A stretch of 6,141 bases of DNA from an uncultured Rhodanobacteraceae bacterium (GCA_937873105.1 CALMWD010000109.1:1-6141); one strand, 5' to 3'; positions 1 through 6,141 are shown, numbered from the stretch's first letter. Made by a program: numbers and translations. Notes: a model not told the origin generated them from the sequence alone.

Positions 1-546
1 GCCGAGATCAAGTCGCGCCTGCTGCTGCCGCGCCCGCCCGGCGACGAAGGCGTCGAGGACGATCCGCGCGCCGACCTGGTGCGCCGCCTGCAGGAATACG
101 AACGCTTCAAGAAGGCGGCCGAGGACATCGAGGCGATGCCGCGCCAGGACCGCGACTTCTTCCCGGCCAAGGCCGAAGTCGGCGAACGCACGGTGGTGCG
201 GATCCCGCCGCCGGTGGAGCTGAAGGAGCTGCTGCTGGCGCTGAAGGACGTGCTGAAGCGCGCCGAGCTCTACGGCCACCACAACATCAAGCGCGAGGCG
301 CTGTCGGTGCGGCAACGCATGAGCGACGTGCTGGCGCGCATCGACGACCGCGAGTTCCACGCCTTCGAATCGCTGTTCAATGCCGAGGAAGGCCGCCTCG
401 GCGTCGTCGTCACCTTCCTCGCCATCCTCGAGCTGGCGAAGGAAAACCTGCTCGAGATCACCCAGAACGACGCCTTCGCGCCGATCTACGTGCGCACCAA
501 GTCCGTCGCCGCCGAAGTCGAAGTCGAAATCCAGCCCGAGTCCTGA
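1..546 (+). CDS. scpA: Segregation and condensation protein A, 3' part (5' end outside window)
   Basis: ScpA is the kleisin subunit that bridges the SMC heads and binds ScpB in the bacterial condensin that compacts and segregates the chromosome. The reading frame is open from the first base, so the gene starts upstream; 181 residues are visible before a TGA at 544-546. The visible part begins with the characteristic KSRLLLPRPP stretch, followed by an acidic linker and LVRRLQEYERFKKAAE, typical of the middle of ScpA. It ends with the C-terminal winged-helix segment (VVVTFLAILELAKENLLEI, then FAPIYVR), which in the family contacts the SMC head. A GTG at 79 could be mistaken for the start, but the conserved residues upstream of it show that it is internal. 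The stop overlaps the scpB start, indicating translational coupling. Family assignment is confident; the N-terminal domain cannot be judged. Confidence 0.93.
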   Translation, partial: AEIKSRLLLPRPPGDEGVEDDPRADLVRRLQEYERFKKAAEDIEAMPRQDRDFFPAKAEVGERTVVRIPPPVELKELLLALKDVLKRAELYGHHNIKREALSVRQRMSDVLARIDDREFHAFESLFNAEEGRLGVVVTFLAILELAKENLLEITQNDAFAPIYVRTKSVAAEVEVEIQPES

Positions 547-1370
547 TGTTCACGCCCACGATGGAAACCGACCAGCTCAAGCGCATCGTCGAGGCCGCCC
601 TGCTCGCGGCCGGCCACCCGCTGACCCTGGTGCAATTGAACGAACTGTTCGACGAGGACCAGATGCCCGGCGTCGACGCGATCGCGAACGCGCTGGCCGG
701 ACTGCAGGCCGACTGCGCCGAACGCGGCGTCGAACTGGTCGAGGTCGCGAGCGGCTGGCGCTACCAGATCCGCACCGACACCCAGCCCTGGGTATCTCGC
801 CTCTGGAGCGAACGCCAGACCAAGTACTCGCGCGCCCTGCTCGAGACGCTGGCCCTGATCGCCTACCGCCAGCCGATCACCCGCGCCGAGATCGAGCAGA
901 TCCGCGGCGTCGCGGTCTCGACCAACATCATCAAGACGATGGAGGAGCGAGAGTGGATCCGCGTCGTCGGCCATCGCGACGTGCCCGGCAAGCCGGCGCT
1001 GTTCGGCACCACCAAGCATTTCCTCGACTATTTCAACCTGAAGAGCCTCGACGAGCTCCCGCCGCTGGCCGAACTGCGCGACCTCAACGACATCGAGCCC
1101 CAGCTCGCGCTCGACCCGGACGCGATCGGCGCCCTGCCCGCGCCGGTCGAAGCCGGCGACGACGGCGACGAGGCCGGAACCGCCGACCACGACGGCGACA
1201 CCTATGTCGAGCGCGAAGCCGCGGTCGAATCCAGCGATGTCGAAGACCTCGCCGCCCCTTCCTCCGACACCGGCATCGAATCCGCCGGCACGCCCAGCGA
1301 AGACCGCAACGGCGACGACAGCGACACGCACGACAGCGACGTCGCCGCCCCCATCACCCACGAGCACTGA
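546..1370 (+). CDS. scpB: Segregation and condensation protein B with long acidic tail
   Basis: ScpB is the dimeric winged-helix (kite) partner of ScpA in the cytoplasmic SMC-ScpAB complex. The 274-residue product begins with the typical LKRIVEAALLAAGHPLTL helix (residues 11-28). The conserved core SRALLETLALIAYRQPITRAEIEQIRGV lies at about 95-122, followed by GHRDVPGKPALFGTTKHFLDYFNL (about 142-165), the second winged helix. The core ends near residue 180. From 181 to 274 there is a low-complexity tail with 28 Asp/Glu and only two Arg and no Lys; Bacillus ScpB is about 200 residues and lacks such a tail. The start at 546 overlaps the scpA stop as TGATG, which favours coupled reinitiation. 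An in-frame ATG at 561 is an alternative that would remove five residues, and neither has a strong Shine-Dalgarno. The following gene starts four bases after the stop. Confidence 0.93.
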   Translation: MFTPTMETDQLKRIVEAALLAAGHPLTLVQLNELFDEDQMPGVDAIANALAGLQADCAERGVELVEVASGWRYQIRTDTQPWVSRLWSERQTKYSRALLETLALIAYRQPITRAEIEQIRGVAVSTNIIKTMEEREWIRVVGHRDVPGKPALFGTTKHFLDYFNLKSLDELPPLAELRDLNDIEPQLALDPDAIGALPAPVEAGDDGDEAGTADHDGDTYVEREAAVESSDVEDLAAPSSDTGIESAGTPSEDRNGDDSDTHDSDVAAPITHEH

Positions 1371-1385
1371 AAGCATGAGCACTGA
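1356..1385 (+). repeat. Imperfect 15-nt tandem duplication across the scpB-rluB junction
   Basis: Two adjacent 15-base units, 1356-1370 and 1371-1385, match at 12 of 15 positions and share the block GAGCACTGA exactly. The first copy carries the scpB stop (TGA 1368-1370). The second copy contains the rluB start (ATG 1375-1377) and repeats the stop in the scpB frame (TGA 1383-1385), so read-through of scpB would add only four residues. The repeat is directly visible; that it arose by duplication is an inference, because a repeat this short could be chance. Confidence 0.5.
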
Positions 1386-2787
1386 AGAACGTCCGCGTCG
1401 CGTCCTGTCCCTGAAGCGCGAGAACAAGGACGGCGGTCCCGTCGTCGAGGAACGCCTGCAGAAGGTGATGGCCCAGGCCGGCATCGGTTCGCGCCGCAGC
1501 ATCGAGGAACGCATCGGTGCCGGCGAGATCAAGGTCAACGGCATCGTCGCCGAGATCGGCGCGAGCATCCGCAACGGCGACCGCGTCGAGATCGACGGCA
1601 AGGCCTTCATCGCGATGCCGACGCCGGCCGAAGAGGTGCAGCTGCTGATGTACCACAAGCCGGAAGGCGAGCTGACCACGACCGACGACCCGGATGGCCG
1701 CCGCACCGTGTTCGAGCGCCTGCCGAAGCTCAAGGGCGCCCGCTGGATCGCCATCGGCCGCCTCGACATGAACACCACCGGCCTGCTGCTGCTGACCACC
1801 GACGGCGAACTCGCGAACGCGATGATGCATCCGTCGCGCGAGGTCGAGCGCGAATACGTCTGCCGCATCCACGGCACCGTCACCGACGAGATCCTGGAAC
1901 GCCTGAAGAATGGCGTCCTGCTCGAAGACGGCAGCGCGCAGTTCGACGAGATCCACACCATTTCGCTCGGCGAGACCCACAGCTGGTTCCGCGTCACCCT
2001 GCGCGAGGGCCGCAATCGCGAAGTGCGCCGCATGTGGGAAGCCGTCGGCCTGCTGGTCAGCCGCCTCAAGCGCATCCGCTACGGCAGCATCGAACTGCCG
2101 CGCCAGCTGCGTCGCGGCCACTACCAGGCGCTGCCGATGGAACAGATCGTCGCGCTGCGCAAGGAACTCGGCCTCGGCGACGTGCCGGACACCCTGACCC
2201 TGCAGGCCGTGCTCGGCGTGCGCCGCGCACAGAAGAACGTCAACGAATTCCGACCCTCGGGCCGCGCCGAGGGCTGGAGCGGACAGCAGGACGAAGCCCG
2301 CGAACTGCGCGCCTTCGACCGCGTTTCCGACGACGGCTTCCGTCGCGACCGCAAGCCCGGGTCGGGTGCGCGCCGCGGCAAGCCGGGTGGCAAGCCGGGT
2401 GGCAAGCCGGGCGGTTTCAAGGCCGGCGGCAAGCCCGGCGGTTTCAAGGGCAAGCCGCGTCGCGACGCGGCGCCGCGCGGTGCCGAACCGGGCAATTTCG
2501 CCGGAGGCGAAGGCCGTCGTTTCCACGCCGACGACAACCGCGGCAACCGCATCGACAGCCGCCCCGCCCGTCCCTCCGGCAATGTCGCGCCGGGCGCCGG
2601 CAAGCCGCGCCGCGAAGGCGGCGGCAAGCGCGGCCCGGCCACGTTCACCGGTCCGATGGATTCGCACAGTTTCATGGACAACCCGCGACCGCAGGGCCGC
2701 GGACCGCGCCCGACCGGCCAACGTCCGGGCGGACAGCGTCCCGGCGGCGGCAAGCCGAACCGCGGCGGATCGCGCGGCCCGCGTTAA
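1375..2787 (+). CDS. rluB: 23S rRNA pseudouridine-2605 synthase with long basic disordered tail
   Basis: RluB belongs to the RsuA/RluB/E/F family and, in E. coli, converts U2605 of 23S rRNA to pseudouridine during 50S maturation. The 470-residue product has an S4 RNA-binding domain at about residues 27-75 (ERLQKVMAQAGIGSRRSIEE and on to VNG and GDRVEIDG). The catalytic domain carries the GRLDMNTTGLLLLTTDGELA motif, whose Asp131 is the expected catalytic aspartate, and then the REGRNREVRRMWEAVG motif and LKRIRYGSIELP. The catalytic core ends near residue 280. The remaining roughly 190 residues are Gly/Pro/Arg/Lys-rich with GKPG repeats, making the protein much longer than E. coli RluB (about 290). 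The frame is open upstream into scpB, but ATG 1375 is chosen because it follows the scpB stop directly and starts the family-like MSTEERPRR; only a weak GAAAG lies ahead of it. Assignment to RluB rather than another subfamily member rests on the long tail and the scpAB context. Confidence 0.92.
   Translation: MSTEERPRRVLSLKRENKDGGPVVEERLQKVMAQAGIGSRRSIEERIGAGEIKVNGIVAEIGASIRNGDRVEIDGKAFIAMPTPAEEVQLLMYHKPEGELTTTDDPDGRRTVFERLPKLKGARWIAIGRLDMNTTGLLLLTTDGELANAMMHPSREVEREYVCRIHGTVTDEILERLKNGVLLEDGSAQFDEIHTISLGETHSWFRVTLREGRNREVRRMWEAVGLLVSRLKRIRYGSIELPRQLRRGHYQALPMEQIVALRKELGLGDVPDTLTLQAVLGVRRAQKNVNEFRPSGRAEGWSGQQDEARELRAFDRVSDDGFRRDRKPGSGARRGKPGGKPGGKPGGFKAGGKPGGFKGKPRRDAAPRGAEPGNFAGGEGRRFHADDNRGNRIDSRPARPSGNVAPGAGKPRREGGGKRGPATFTGPMDSHSFMDNPRPQGRGPRPTGQRPGGQRPGGGKPNRGGSRGPR
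2377..2457 (+). repeat. GKPG-coding tandem repeat in the rluB tail
   Basis: Three consecutive 12-base units (GGCAAGCCGGGT, the third ending in C) run from 2377 to 2412 and encode GKPG three times at residues 335-346. They are followed by GGTTTCAAGG. A near-copy of the 22 bases at 2401-2422 then occurs at 2428-2449 with one substitution, giving a second GKPGGFK. The pattern fits repeat expansion by slippage inside a disordered coding tail. All units are multiples of three, so copy-number change would keep the frame. Confidence 0.85.
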
Positions 2788-2805
2788 TTGCGGCGACGGC
2801 CGCGC
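2772..2805. other. Inverted repeat straddling the overlapping rluB / beta-helix stop codons
   Basis: GCGCGGCC at 2772-2779 is the exact reverse complement of GGCCGCGC at 2798-2805. The 18 bases between them contain the shared TTAA at 2784-2787 that supplies both convergent stop codons. A transcript from either strand could form an 8-bp GC stem here. There is no T-run, the loop is long, and in DNA this GC-rich such repeats occur by chance, so a terminator role is only a possibility. Confidence 0.3.
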
Positions 2806-4106
2806 TTGCCGGACAGGCAGTCCGCGGTCGCGGGCTGCGCTTCGGCGGCGCCGATATCGACGCCGGCGCCATGGTCGCGGCGATGGCAGCCGCCGCGCTG
2901 GTCCGAAGCCAGCGCCCAGGGATTCAGCCCGGCATCGATGGCCGGACTCGCGGCCTCCGGCACATGCGCGGGCCATTGCGCGCCCGCCTCCTGCTGCAAC
3001 GGCCGCAACAAGGGATCCACCCCGAGCCGGTTGCCGCCGAGATCGGTGTAACGCAACTCGGGCTCCAGCGTTTTCACCAGCGCGTGCTGTAGGCGCAGCG
3101 ACGCCTCGCTGGCCGAAACCAGATCGATCTGGTTGTCGAACACGTCGCGGTTGTCGCTGACGATGCTGCTGACCAGGGTCAGCCGAGCCGATGACGAGAC
3201 GCACAGCCCCGGACACTGGCCGGGCGTATCGACCTGAACGCTGCGGTTGTGCGCCAGCGTGCTGTTGCCGATCTCGAGTTCGGCGTTGAACCACAGCGTC
3301 GCGTTGCGCTCGGAGCGGTTGCCGGACACGGTGCTGTTGACGATGGACGTGCGACCGTCCAGCAGGTACAGCCCGCCGCCCTGGGTCGGCGCGATGTTGG
3401 CATCGACCAGCGAATCGCGGATCAGCAAGCCGCCGCCCTGCGCCATCGCGGCATGGACGCCCCCGCCGAGTCGCGTCGCCTGGTTGGCGCTGATGCGCGA
3501 GCGCAGGATCTCGGCCGTGCTGTCCTGCAACGACACCGCGCCGCCGACGCCGTCCTCGGGATCGCGCTCGAGGTCGACGATGTTGCGCGCGAGTTCGCTG
3601 TCGGCGATGCGCAGCACGCCGTCGCGCATGCGCACCGCTGCGCCGCGCAAGCCGAAGTTCTGCTCGATCAGGCATCGCTCGATGCGCAGGTCGGCGCGCT
3701 GCGCGACGATGGCGCTGTCGGTGGCGCCGACGATGCGCAAGGCGTCGATCAGCACCGGCGCAACGCCGTCCACGCGAAAGGCGCTGCCCGCCGCCGAGGC
3801 GTCGAGGGTCAAGGCCGGCGCGCCCGGGCCGAGCACGGCGATGGCGTCGCGCACCTGAAGCGGCGCCTGCAGCACGATCGTGCCGCGCAGCCCCGGTGCG
3901 AAACGGATCATGTCCGGCATCCGCCCCTTGGCCGCGGCATCGATGGCCCAGCGCAGGCTGCCGGCGCCGCTGTCGCCGAGATGCGTCACCGTCCAGGTCC
4001 GCGACTGTGCCGCCAGCGGCCAGCGCTCGACCAGCCCGGCCGCGACCGGACCGGTCCAGGCCAGCACAGCCGCCAACAGGGGCGCGATGATTCCCGCGGT
4101 TCGCAT
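2784..4106 (-). CDS. Predicted secreted right-handed beta-helix protein, choice-of-anchor-Q type, no anchor
   Basis: The 440-residue product starts with a probable Sec signal peptide: a short basic N-terminus, a hydrophobic stretch at residues 6-19, and a likely cut after Val-Ala-Ala at 21-23. Next comes WTVTHLGDSGAGSLRWAIDAA (38-58), which resembles the segment at the start of CSLREA/parallel beta-helix surface proteins. Residues about 75-350 show repeated short strands with Asn/Ser/Gly turns (RIERCLIEQN, ILRSRISANQ, SIVNSTVSGN, EIGNSTLAHN, LVSSIVSDN), the hallmark of a pectate-lyase-like beta-helix. The C-terminus holds SPAIDAG (387-393), DQRG (402-405) and VDIGAAE (416-422), the choice-of-anchor-Q signature. 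After it only 18 residues remain, ending in a basic GKRGRRRN. The function is unknown; no catalytic residues can be assigned, and adhesion or polysaccharide binding is a guess. The start is supported by a good ribosome binding site. The gene converges with rluB and diverges from the peptidase gene. Confidence 0.82.
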   Translation of the reverse strand: MRTAGIIAPLLAAVLAWTGPVAAGLVERWPLAAQSRTWTVTHLGDSGAGSLRWAIDAAAKGRMPDMIRFAPGLRGTIVLQAPLQVRDAIAVLGPGAPALTLDASAAGSAFRVDGVAPVLIDALRIVGATDSAIVAQRADLRIERCLIEQNFGLRGAAVRMRDGVLRIADSELARNIVDLERDPEDGVGGAVSLQDSTAEILRSRISANQATRLGGGVHAAMAQGGGLLIRDSLVDANIAPTQGGGLYLLDGRTSIVNSTVSGNRSERNATLWFNAELEIGNSTLAHNRSVQVDTPGQCPGLCVSSSARLTLVSSIVSDNRDVFDNQIDLVSASEASLRLQHALVKTLEPELRYTDLGGNRLGVDPLLRPLQQEAGAQWPAHVPEAASPAIDAGLNPWALASDQRGGCHRRDHGAGVDIGAAEAQPATADCLSGKRGRRRN

Positions 4107-4113
4107 CGTCGAT

Positions 4114-4119
4114 CTCTCC
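4114..4119 (-). promoter_or_regulatory. Ribosome binding site of the beta-helix gene
   Basis: On the minus strand GGAGAG (part of TGGAGAGA) lies seven bases before the ATG at 4106-4104. It is a strong Shine-Dalgarno match at normal spacing. It supports this start, which also places a signal peptide directly at the N-terminus. Confidence 0.75.
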
Positions 4120-4192
4120 AGAATCGACCCGCACCCTAACCCCTCGCAGCGGTGCGTCCACCTGCCGGAAGTCGGCGTGACCGCAACGGCGT

Positions 4193-4198
4193 TAGACT
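4193..4198 (+). promoter_or_regulatory. Possible -10 element for the metallopeptidase gene
   Basis: TAGACT matches four of six bases of the sigma-70 -10 consensus and sits 34 bases before the ATG at 4232, within a 125-base divergent gap that should hold promoters for both flanking genes. No convincing -35 box is seen at 16-18 bases upstream; a GTGACC at 4177-4182 is too close. This is a weak call based on position and AT content. Confidence 0.25.
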
Positions 4199-4220
4199 CG
4201 GGTTCGGTTTTGCACAGGAC

Positions 4221-4226
4221 AGGTGG
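4221..4226 (+). promoter_or_regulatory. Ribosome binding site that selects ATG 4232
   Basis: AGGTGG ends five bases before the ATG at 4232. A GTG at 4223 in the same frame lies inside this element and has only an AGGA three bases ahead of it, which is too close. The site therefore favours ATG 4232 as the true start. Confidence 0.65.
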
Positions 4227-4231
4227 ACCCC

Positions 4232-5107
4232 ATGCTCTGGAAACGTGGACGACGCAGCGACAACGTCATGGGCGCGGAAGCCGGCGGCGGTCGCCGCATG
4301 CCGGTCGGCAAGGGCGGCCTGGGCATCGGCGGCGTGTTGATCGTCGTCGTCATCGCCTTGTTCATGGGCAAGAACCCGGCCGAACTGCTGGCCCTGCTCG
4401 GCGGCGCCGCGGGCCCGACCGAACAGAGCGACGCGCCCGTCGACGCCGCGCCGCAACCCCTGCCCGAGAACGAGGACACCGACTTCGTGCGCGCCATCCT
4501 CGGCAGCACCGAGGATGTCTGGACCCAGGCCTTCCAGGGCGGCCGATATCCGGCGCCGAAACTGGTGATCTTCGCCGACGCGGTGTCCTCGGCCTGCGGC
4601 CACGCCACGTCGGCGGTCGGGCCGTTCTACTGCTCGGGCGACCAGCGCATCTACCTCGACACCGGCTTCTTCGACGACATGGTGCGCCAGCTCAATGCGC
4701 CGGGCGAATTCGCGCGCGCCTACGTGATCGCACACGAGGTCGGCCACCACATCCAGAACGTCACCGGGGTCATGCAGCGTACCGCGCAGATGCGCGCGCG
4801 CGGTGCCGACATGGAAGGCGCGGACGGTCTCAGCGTGCGCCAGGAACTGCAGGCCGACTGTTATGCCGGCGTCTGGGCCAACCACGCGCAGCGCCAGCTG
4901 CAATGGCTGGAGCCGGGGGATGTCGAATCGGCGCTCAACGCCGCCACGGCCATCGGCGACGATCGCCTGCAGCAACAGTCCCGCGGTCATGTGGTCCCGG
5001 ATTCCTTCACGCACGGCAGCAGTGCCCAGCGCGTGCGCTGGTTCCGCATCGGCATGGACTCCGGCGACCCGGCGAAGTGCGACACCTTCGCCGTCGAGCG
5101 GCCCTGA
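4232..5107 (+). CDS. ypfJ: YpfJ-family membrane-anchored neutral zinc metallopeptidase
   Basis: The 291-residue product matches the putative neutral zinc metallopeptidase family of E. coli YpfJ (about 287 residues). The basic N-terminus (MLWKRGRRSDNV) and a Gly-rich stretch precede a single membrane helix at about residues 30-46 (GLGIGGVLIVVVIALFMG). An Ala/Pro-rich linker follows, so the catalytic domain should face the periplasm by the positive-inside rule. The zinc motif HEVGHH is at 168-173 (HExxH: His168, Glu169, His172). RQELQADCYAGVWA follows, where Glu205 is the likely third ligand. Conserved family blocks FYCSGDQRIYLDTGFF and THGSSAQRVRWFRIG are present. Four cysteines (122, 134, 210, 283) could form disulphides in the periplasm. 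All expected catalytic residues are intact. The physiological substrate of the family is not established as far as I know. The gene stands alone, divergent from the beta-helix gene and convergent with katG. Confidence 0.92.
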   Translation: MLWKRGRRSDNVMGAEAGGGRRMPVGKGGLGIGGVLIVVVIALFMGKNPAELLALLGGAAGPTEQSDAPVDAAPQPLPENEDTDFVRAILGSTEDVWTQAFQGGRYPAPKLVIFADAVSSACGHATSAVGPFYCSGDQRIYLDTGFFDDMVRQLNAPGEFARAYVIAHEVGHHIQNVTGVMQRTAQMRARGADMEGADGLSVRQELQADCYAGVWANHAQRQLQWLEPGDVESALNAATAIGDDRLQQQSRGHVVPDSFTHGSSAQRVRWFRIGMDSGDPAKCDTFAVERP

Positions 5108-5130
5108 TTCCCGCCGTCCGCCGGGGCAAT

Positions 5131-5159
5131 CAACGGCGGCACGTTCCGTGCCGCCGTTG
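5131..5159. terminator. Bidirectional hairpin terminator between ypfJ and katG
   Basis: CAACGGCGGCACG (5131-5143) and CGTGCCGCCGTTG (5147-5159) are perfect reverse complements separated by TTC, giving a 13-bp GC-rich stem. It lies 23 bases after the ypfJ stop and 20 bases after the katG stop on the opposite strand, so one hairpin can serve both convergent genes. Neither side has a proper T-run (TCGCTT on the plus strand, ATTGCC on the minus strand), so termination may be weak or the hairpin may mainly protect 3' ends. Confidence 0.75.
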
Positions 5160-5179
5160 TCGCTTCAGGACGTCGACGA

Positions 5180-6141
5180 TCAGCTGCGCCCGAGGTCCAT
5201 GACCTTGGCCCAGGCCTGGACGAAGTCCTGCACGAACTTCGCCTCGCCGTCGCTGGCCGCGTAGTACTCGGCCACCGCGCGCAGTTCCGAATGCGATCCG
5301 AAGATCAGGTCGACCGGCGTCGCCGTCCATTTCACCTTGCCGCTGGCGCGGTCGCGGCCTTCGTACAGGCCGTCGTTCGCCGACTTCGACCAGACCGTCG
5401 ACAGATCGAGCAGGTGGACGAAGAAGTCGTTGCCGAGCGTGCCGGGCCGGTCGGTGAAGACGCCGTGGCGGGCGCCGCCGCTGTTCGCGTCGAGGCTGCG
5501 CAGGCCACCGACCAGCACGGTCATTTCCGGCACCGTCAGGGTCAGCAGGTTGGCGCGCTCCACCAGCATTTCCGCCGGCGACAGTCGGCTGGCCGCGTTG
5601 TAGTAGTTGCGGAAGCCGTCGGCCGTCGGTTCGAGCACCGCGAACGACGCGACGTCGGTCTGTGCTTGCGACGCATCGGCGCGACCCGGCGTGAACGGCA
5701 CCGTGACCGCGTGGCCCGCATCCTTCGCCGCCTGCTCCACCGCCGCGGCGCCGGCCAGCACGATCAGGTCGGCGAGCGAGACCTTCTTGCCGCCGCCGGC
5801 GGTGCGGTTGAAGTCCTGCTGGATGGCTTCGAGCTTGGGCAACACCTTGGCCAGTTCGGCCGGATTGTTCGCGGCCCAGTCCTTCTGCGGCGCCAGGCGC
5901 AGGCGCGCGCCGTTGCTGCCGCCGCGCAGGTCGGAACCGCGATAGCTGGCCGCAGCCGCCCAGGCCGTGCGCACGAGTTCGGGCACGCTCAAGCCGGAGG
6001 CGAGCACCTTGGCCTTGAGCGCGGCGGCGTCATTCGCGTCGATCAGGGCATGATCGACCGGCGGCACCGGGTCCTGCCAGATCAGGTCGACCTTGGGCGC
6101 GTCCGGACCGAGGTAGCGCGAGCGCGGGCCGAGGTCGCGAT
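5180..6141 (-). CDS. katG: Catalase-peroxidase KatG, C-terminal part (5' end outside window)
   Basis: KatG is a haem enzyme that removes hydrogen peroxide by catalase and peroxidase activity. The window holds 319 residues of the C-terminal portion, ending with TGA at 5182-5180; family members have about 720-750 residues. The first visible residues are [26 protein letters not shown], the family block preceding the C-terminal peroxidase-like domain, which does not bind haem but is needed for activity. Further conserved blocks are [18 protein letters not shown], the [24 protein letters not shown] helix, [14 protein letters not shown], and [26 protein letters not shown]. The C-terminus [18 protein letters not shown] is normal. 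A GTG at 6067 is internal, since conserved residues continue upstream of it. The haem-binding half and the Met-Tyr-Trp crosslink residues lie beyond the right edge. Regulation (for example by OxyR) cannot be judged because the promoter is not included. Confidence 0.95.
   Translation of the reverse strand, partial: RDLGPRSRYLGPDAPKVDLIWQDPVPPVDHALIDANDAAALKAKVLASGLSVPELVRTAWAAAASYRGSDLRGGSNGARLRLAPQKDWAANNPAELAKVLPKLEAIQQDFNRTAGGGKKVSLADLIVLAGAAAVEQAAKDAGHAVTVPFTPGRADASQAQTDVASFAVLEPTADGFRNYYNAASRLSPAEMLVERANLLTLTVPEMTVLVGGLRSLDANSGGARHGVFTDRPGTLGNDFFVHLLDLSTVWSKSANDGLYEGRDRASGKVKWTATPVDLIFGSHSELRAVAEYYAASDGEAKFVQDFVQAWAKVMDLGRS

Noticed and set aside
1204..1374. An upstream in-frame ATG that would extend RluB by 57 residues into scpB
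   Set aside because: The added residues are a Ser/Thr/Pro/Ala shadow of the acidic ScpB tail and do not resemble an RluB N-terminus; ATG 1375 sits directly after the scpB stop.
486..2075. A 529-codon minus-strand open frame antisense to scpB and rluB
   Set aside because: It shows no family motif, has Arg/Ser- and Val/Gly-rich shadow composition, and lies opposite two conserved genes.
2377..2457. The short repeated units considered as a CRISPR or regulatory repeat array
   Set aside because: The units are 12 bases, contiguous without spacers, in frame and encode GKPG within rluB, so they are a coding repeat.
1354..4161. A 935-codon open frame on the minus strand running antisense to rluB and through the beta-helix gene in another frame
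   Set aside because: Its translation is a low-complexity Ala/Arg/Gly-rich mixture with no recognisable domain, and it overlaps two well-supported genes. Long spurious frames are expected at this GC content.
4223..4231. GTG at 4223 as the start of the metallopeptidase
   Set aside because: It lies inside the likely Shine-Dalgarno element, has poor spacing to any upstream purine run, and the family N-terminus fits ATG 4232.
3249..5202. Plus-strand open frames of several hundred codons antisense to the beta-helix gene and overlapping the peptidase gene
   Set aside because: The products are Arg/Ala/Gly-rich without motifs, whereas the overlapping beta-helix and peptidase genes have a signal peptide, a zinc motif and good ribosome binding sites.

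Overview
The window is about 6.1 kb of GC-rich bacterial chromosome with almost no non-coding space. The scpA-scpB-rluB order, the high GC content and the sequence styles of the proteins suggest a gammaproteobacterium of the Xanthomonadales/Lysobacterales type (Xanthomonas, Lysobacter, Dokdonella or relatives). That placement is an inference from gene order and protein style, not from a database search. I see no mobile element, tRNA, rRNA, CRISPR array or phage gene.

Region 1 (1-2787, + strand) is a tight operon. It holds the 3' part of scpA (kleisin of the SMC-ScpAB condensin), then scpB (overlapping scpA by one base in a TGATG junction), then rluB (23S rRNA pseudouridine synthase, starting four bases after the scpB stop). 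ScpB ends in a long acidic tail and RluB in a long Gly/Pro/Lys/Arg-rich basic tail with an internal GKPG repeat. These tails are the most distinctive feature of the operon.

Region 2 (2784-4106, - strand) encodes a probable secreted right-handed beta-helix protein with a C-terminal choice-of-anchor-Q-type motif but no recognisable anchor. It converges on rluB so closely that the two stop codons share one TTAA.

Region 3 (4107-4231) is a short divergent intergenic region holding ribosome binding sites for both flanking genes and perhaps a promoter. Region 4 (4232-5107, + strand) encodes a YpfJ-type membrane-anchored zinc metallopeptidase. Region 5 (5108-5179) contains a perfect 13-bp hairpin, a likely bidirectional terminator. 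Region 6 (5180-6141, - strand) is the 3' part of katG (catalase-peroxidase), which runs off the right edge.

The first three genes combine chromosome organisation with ribosome maturation, a common housekeeping pairing. The envelope protein, the peptidase and the catalase-peroxidase show no clear functional link to each other. Nothing here amounts to a clearly new system; the points worth checking are the charge-complementary tails, the unanchored beta-helix protein and the very compact gene junctions.
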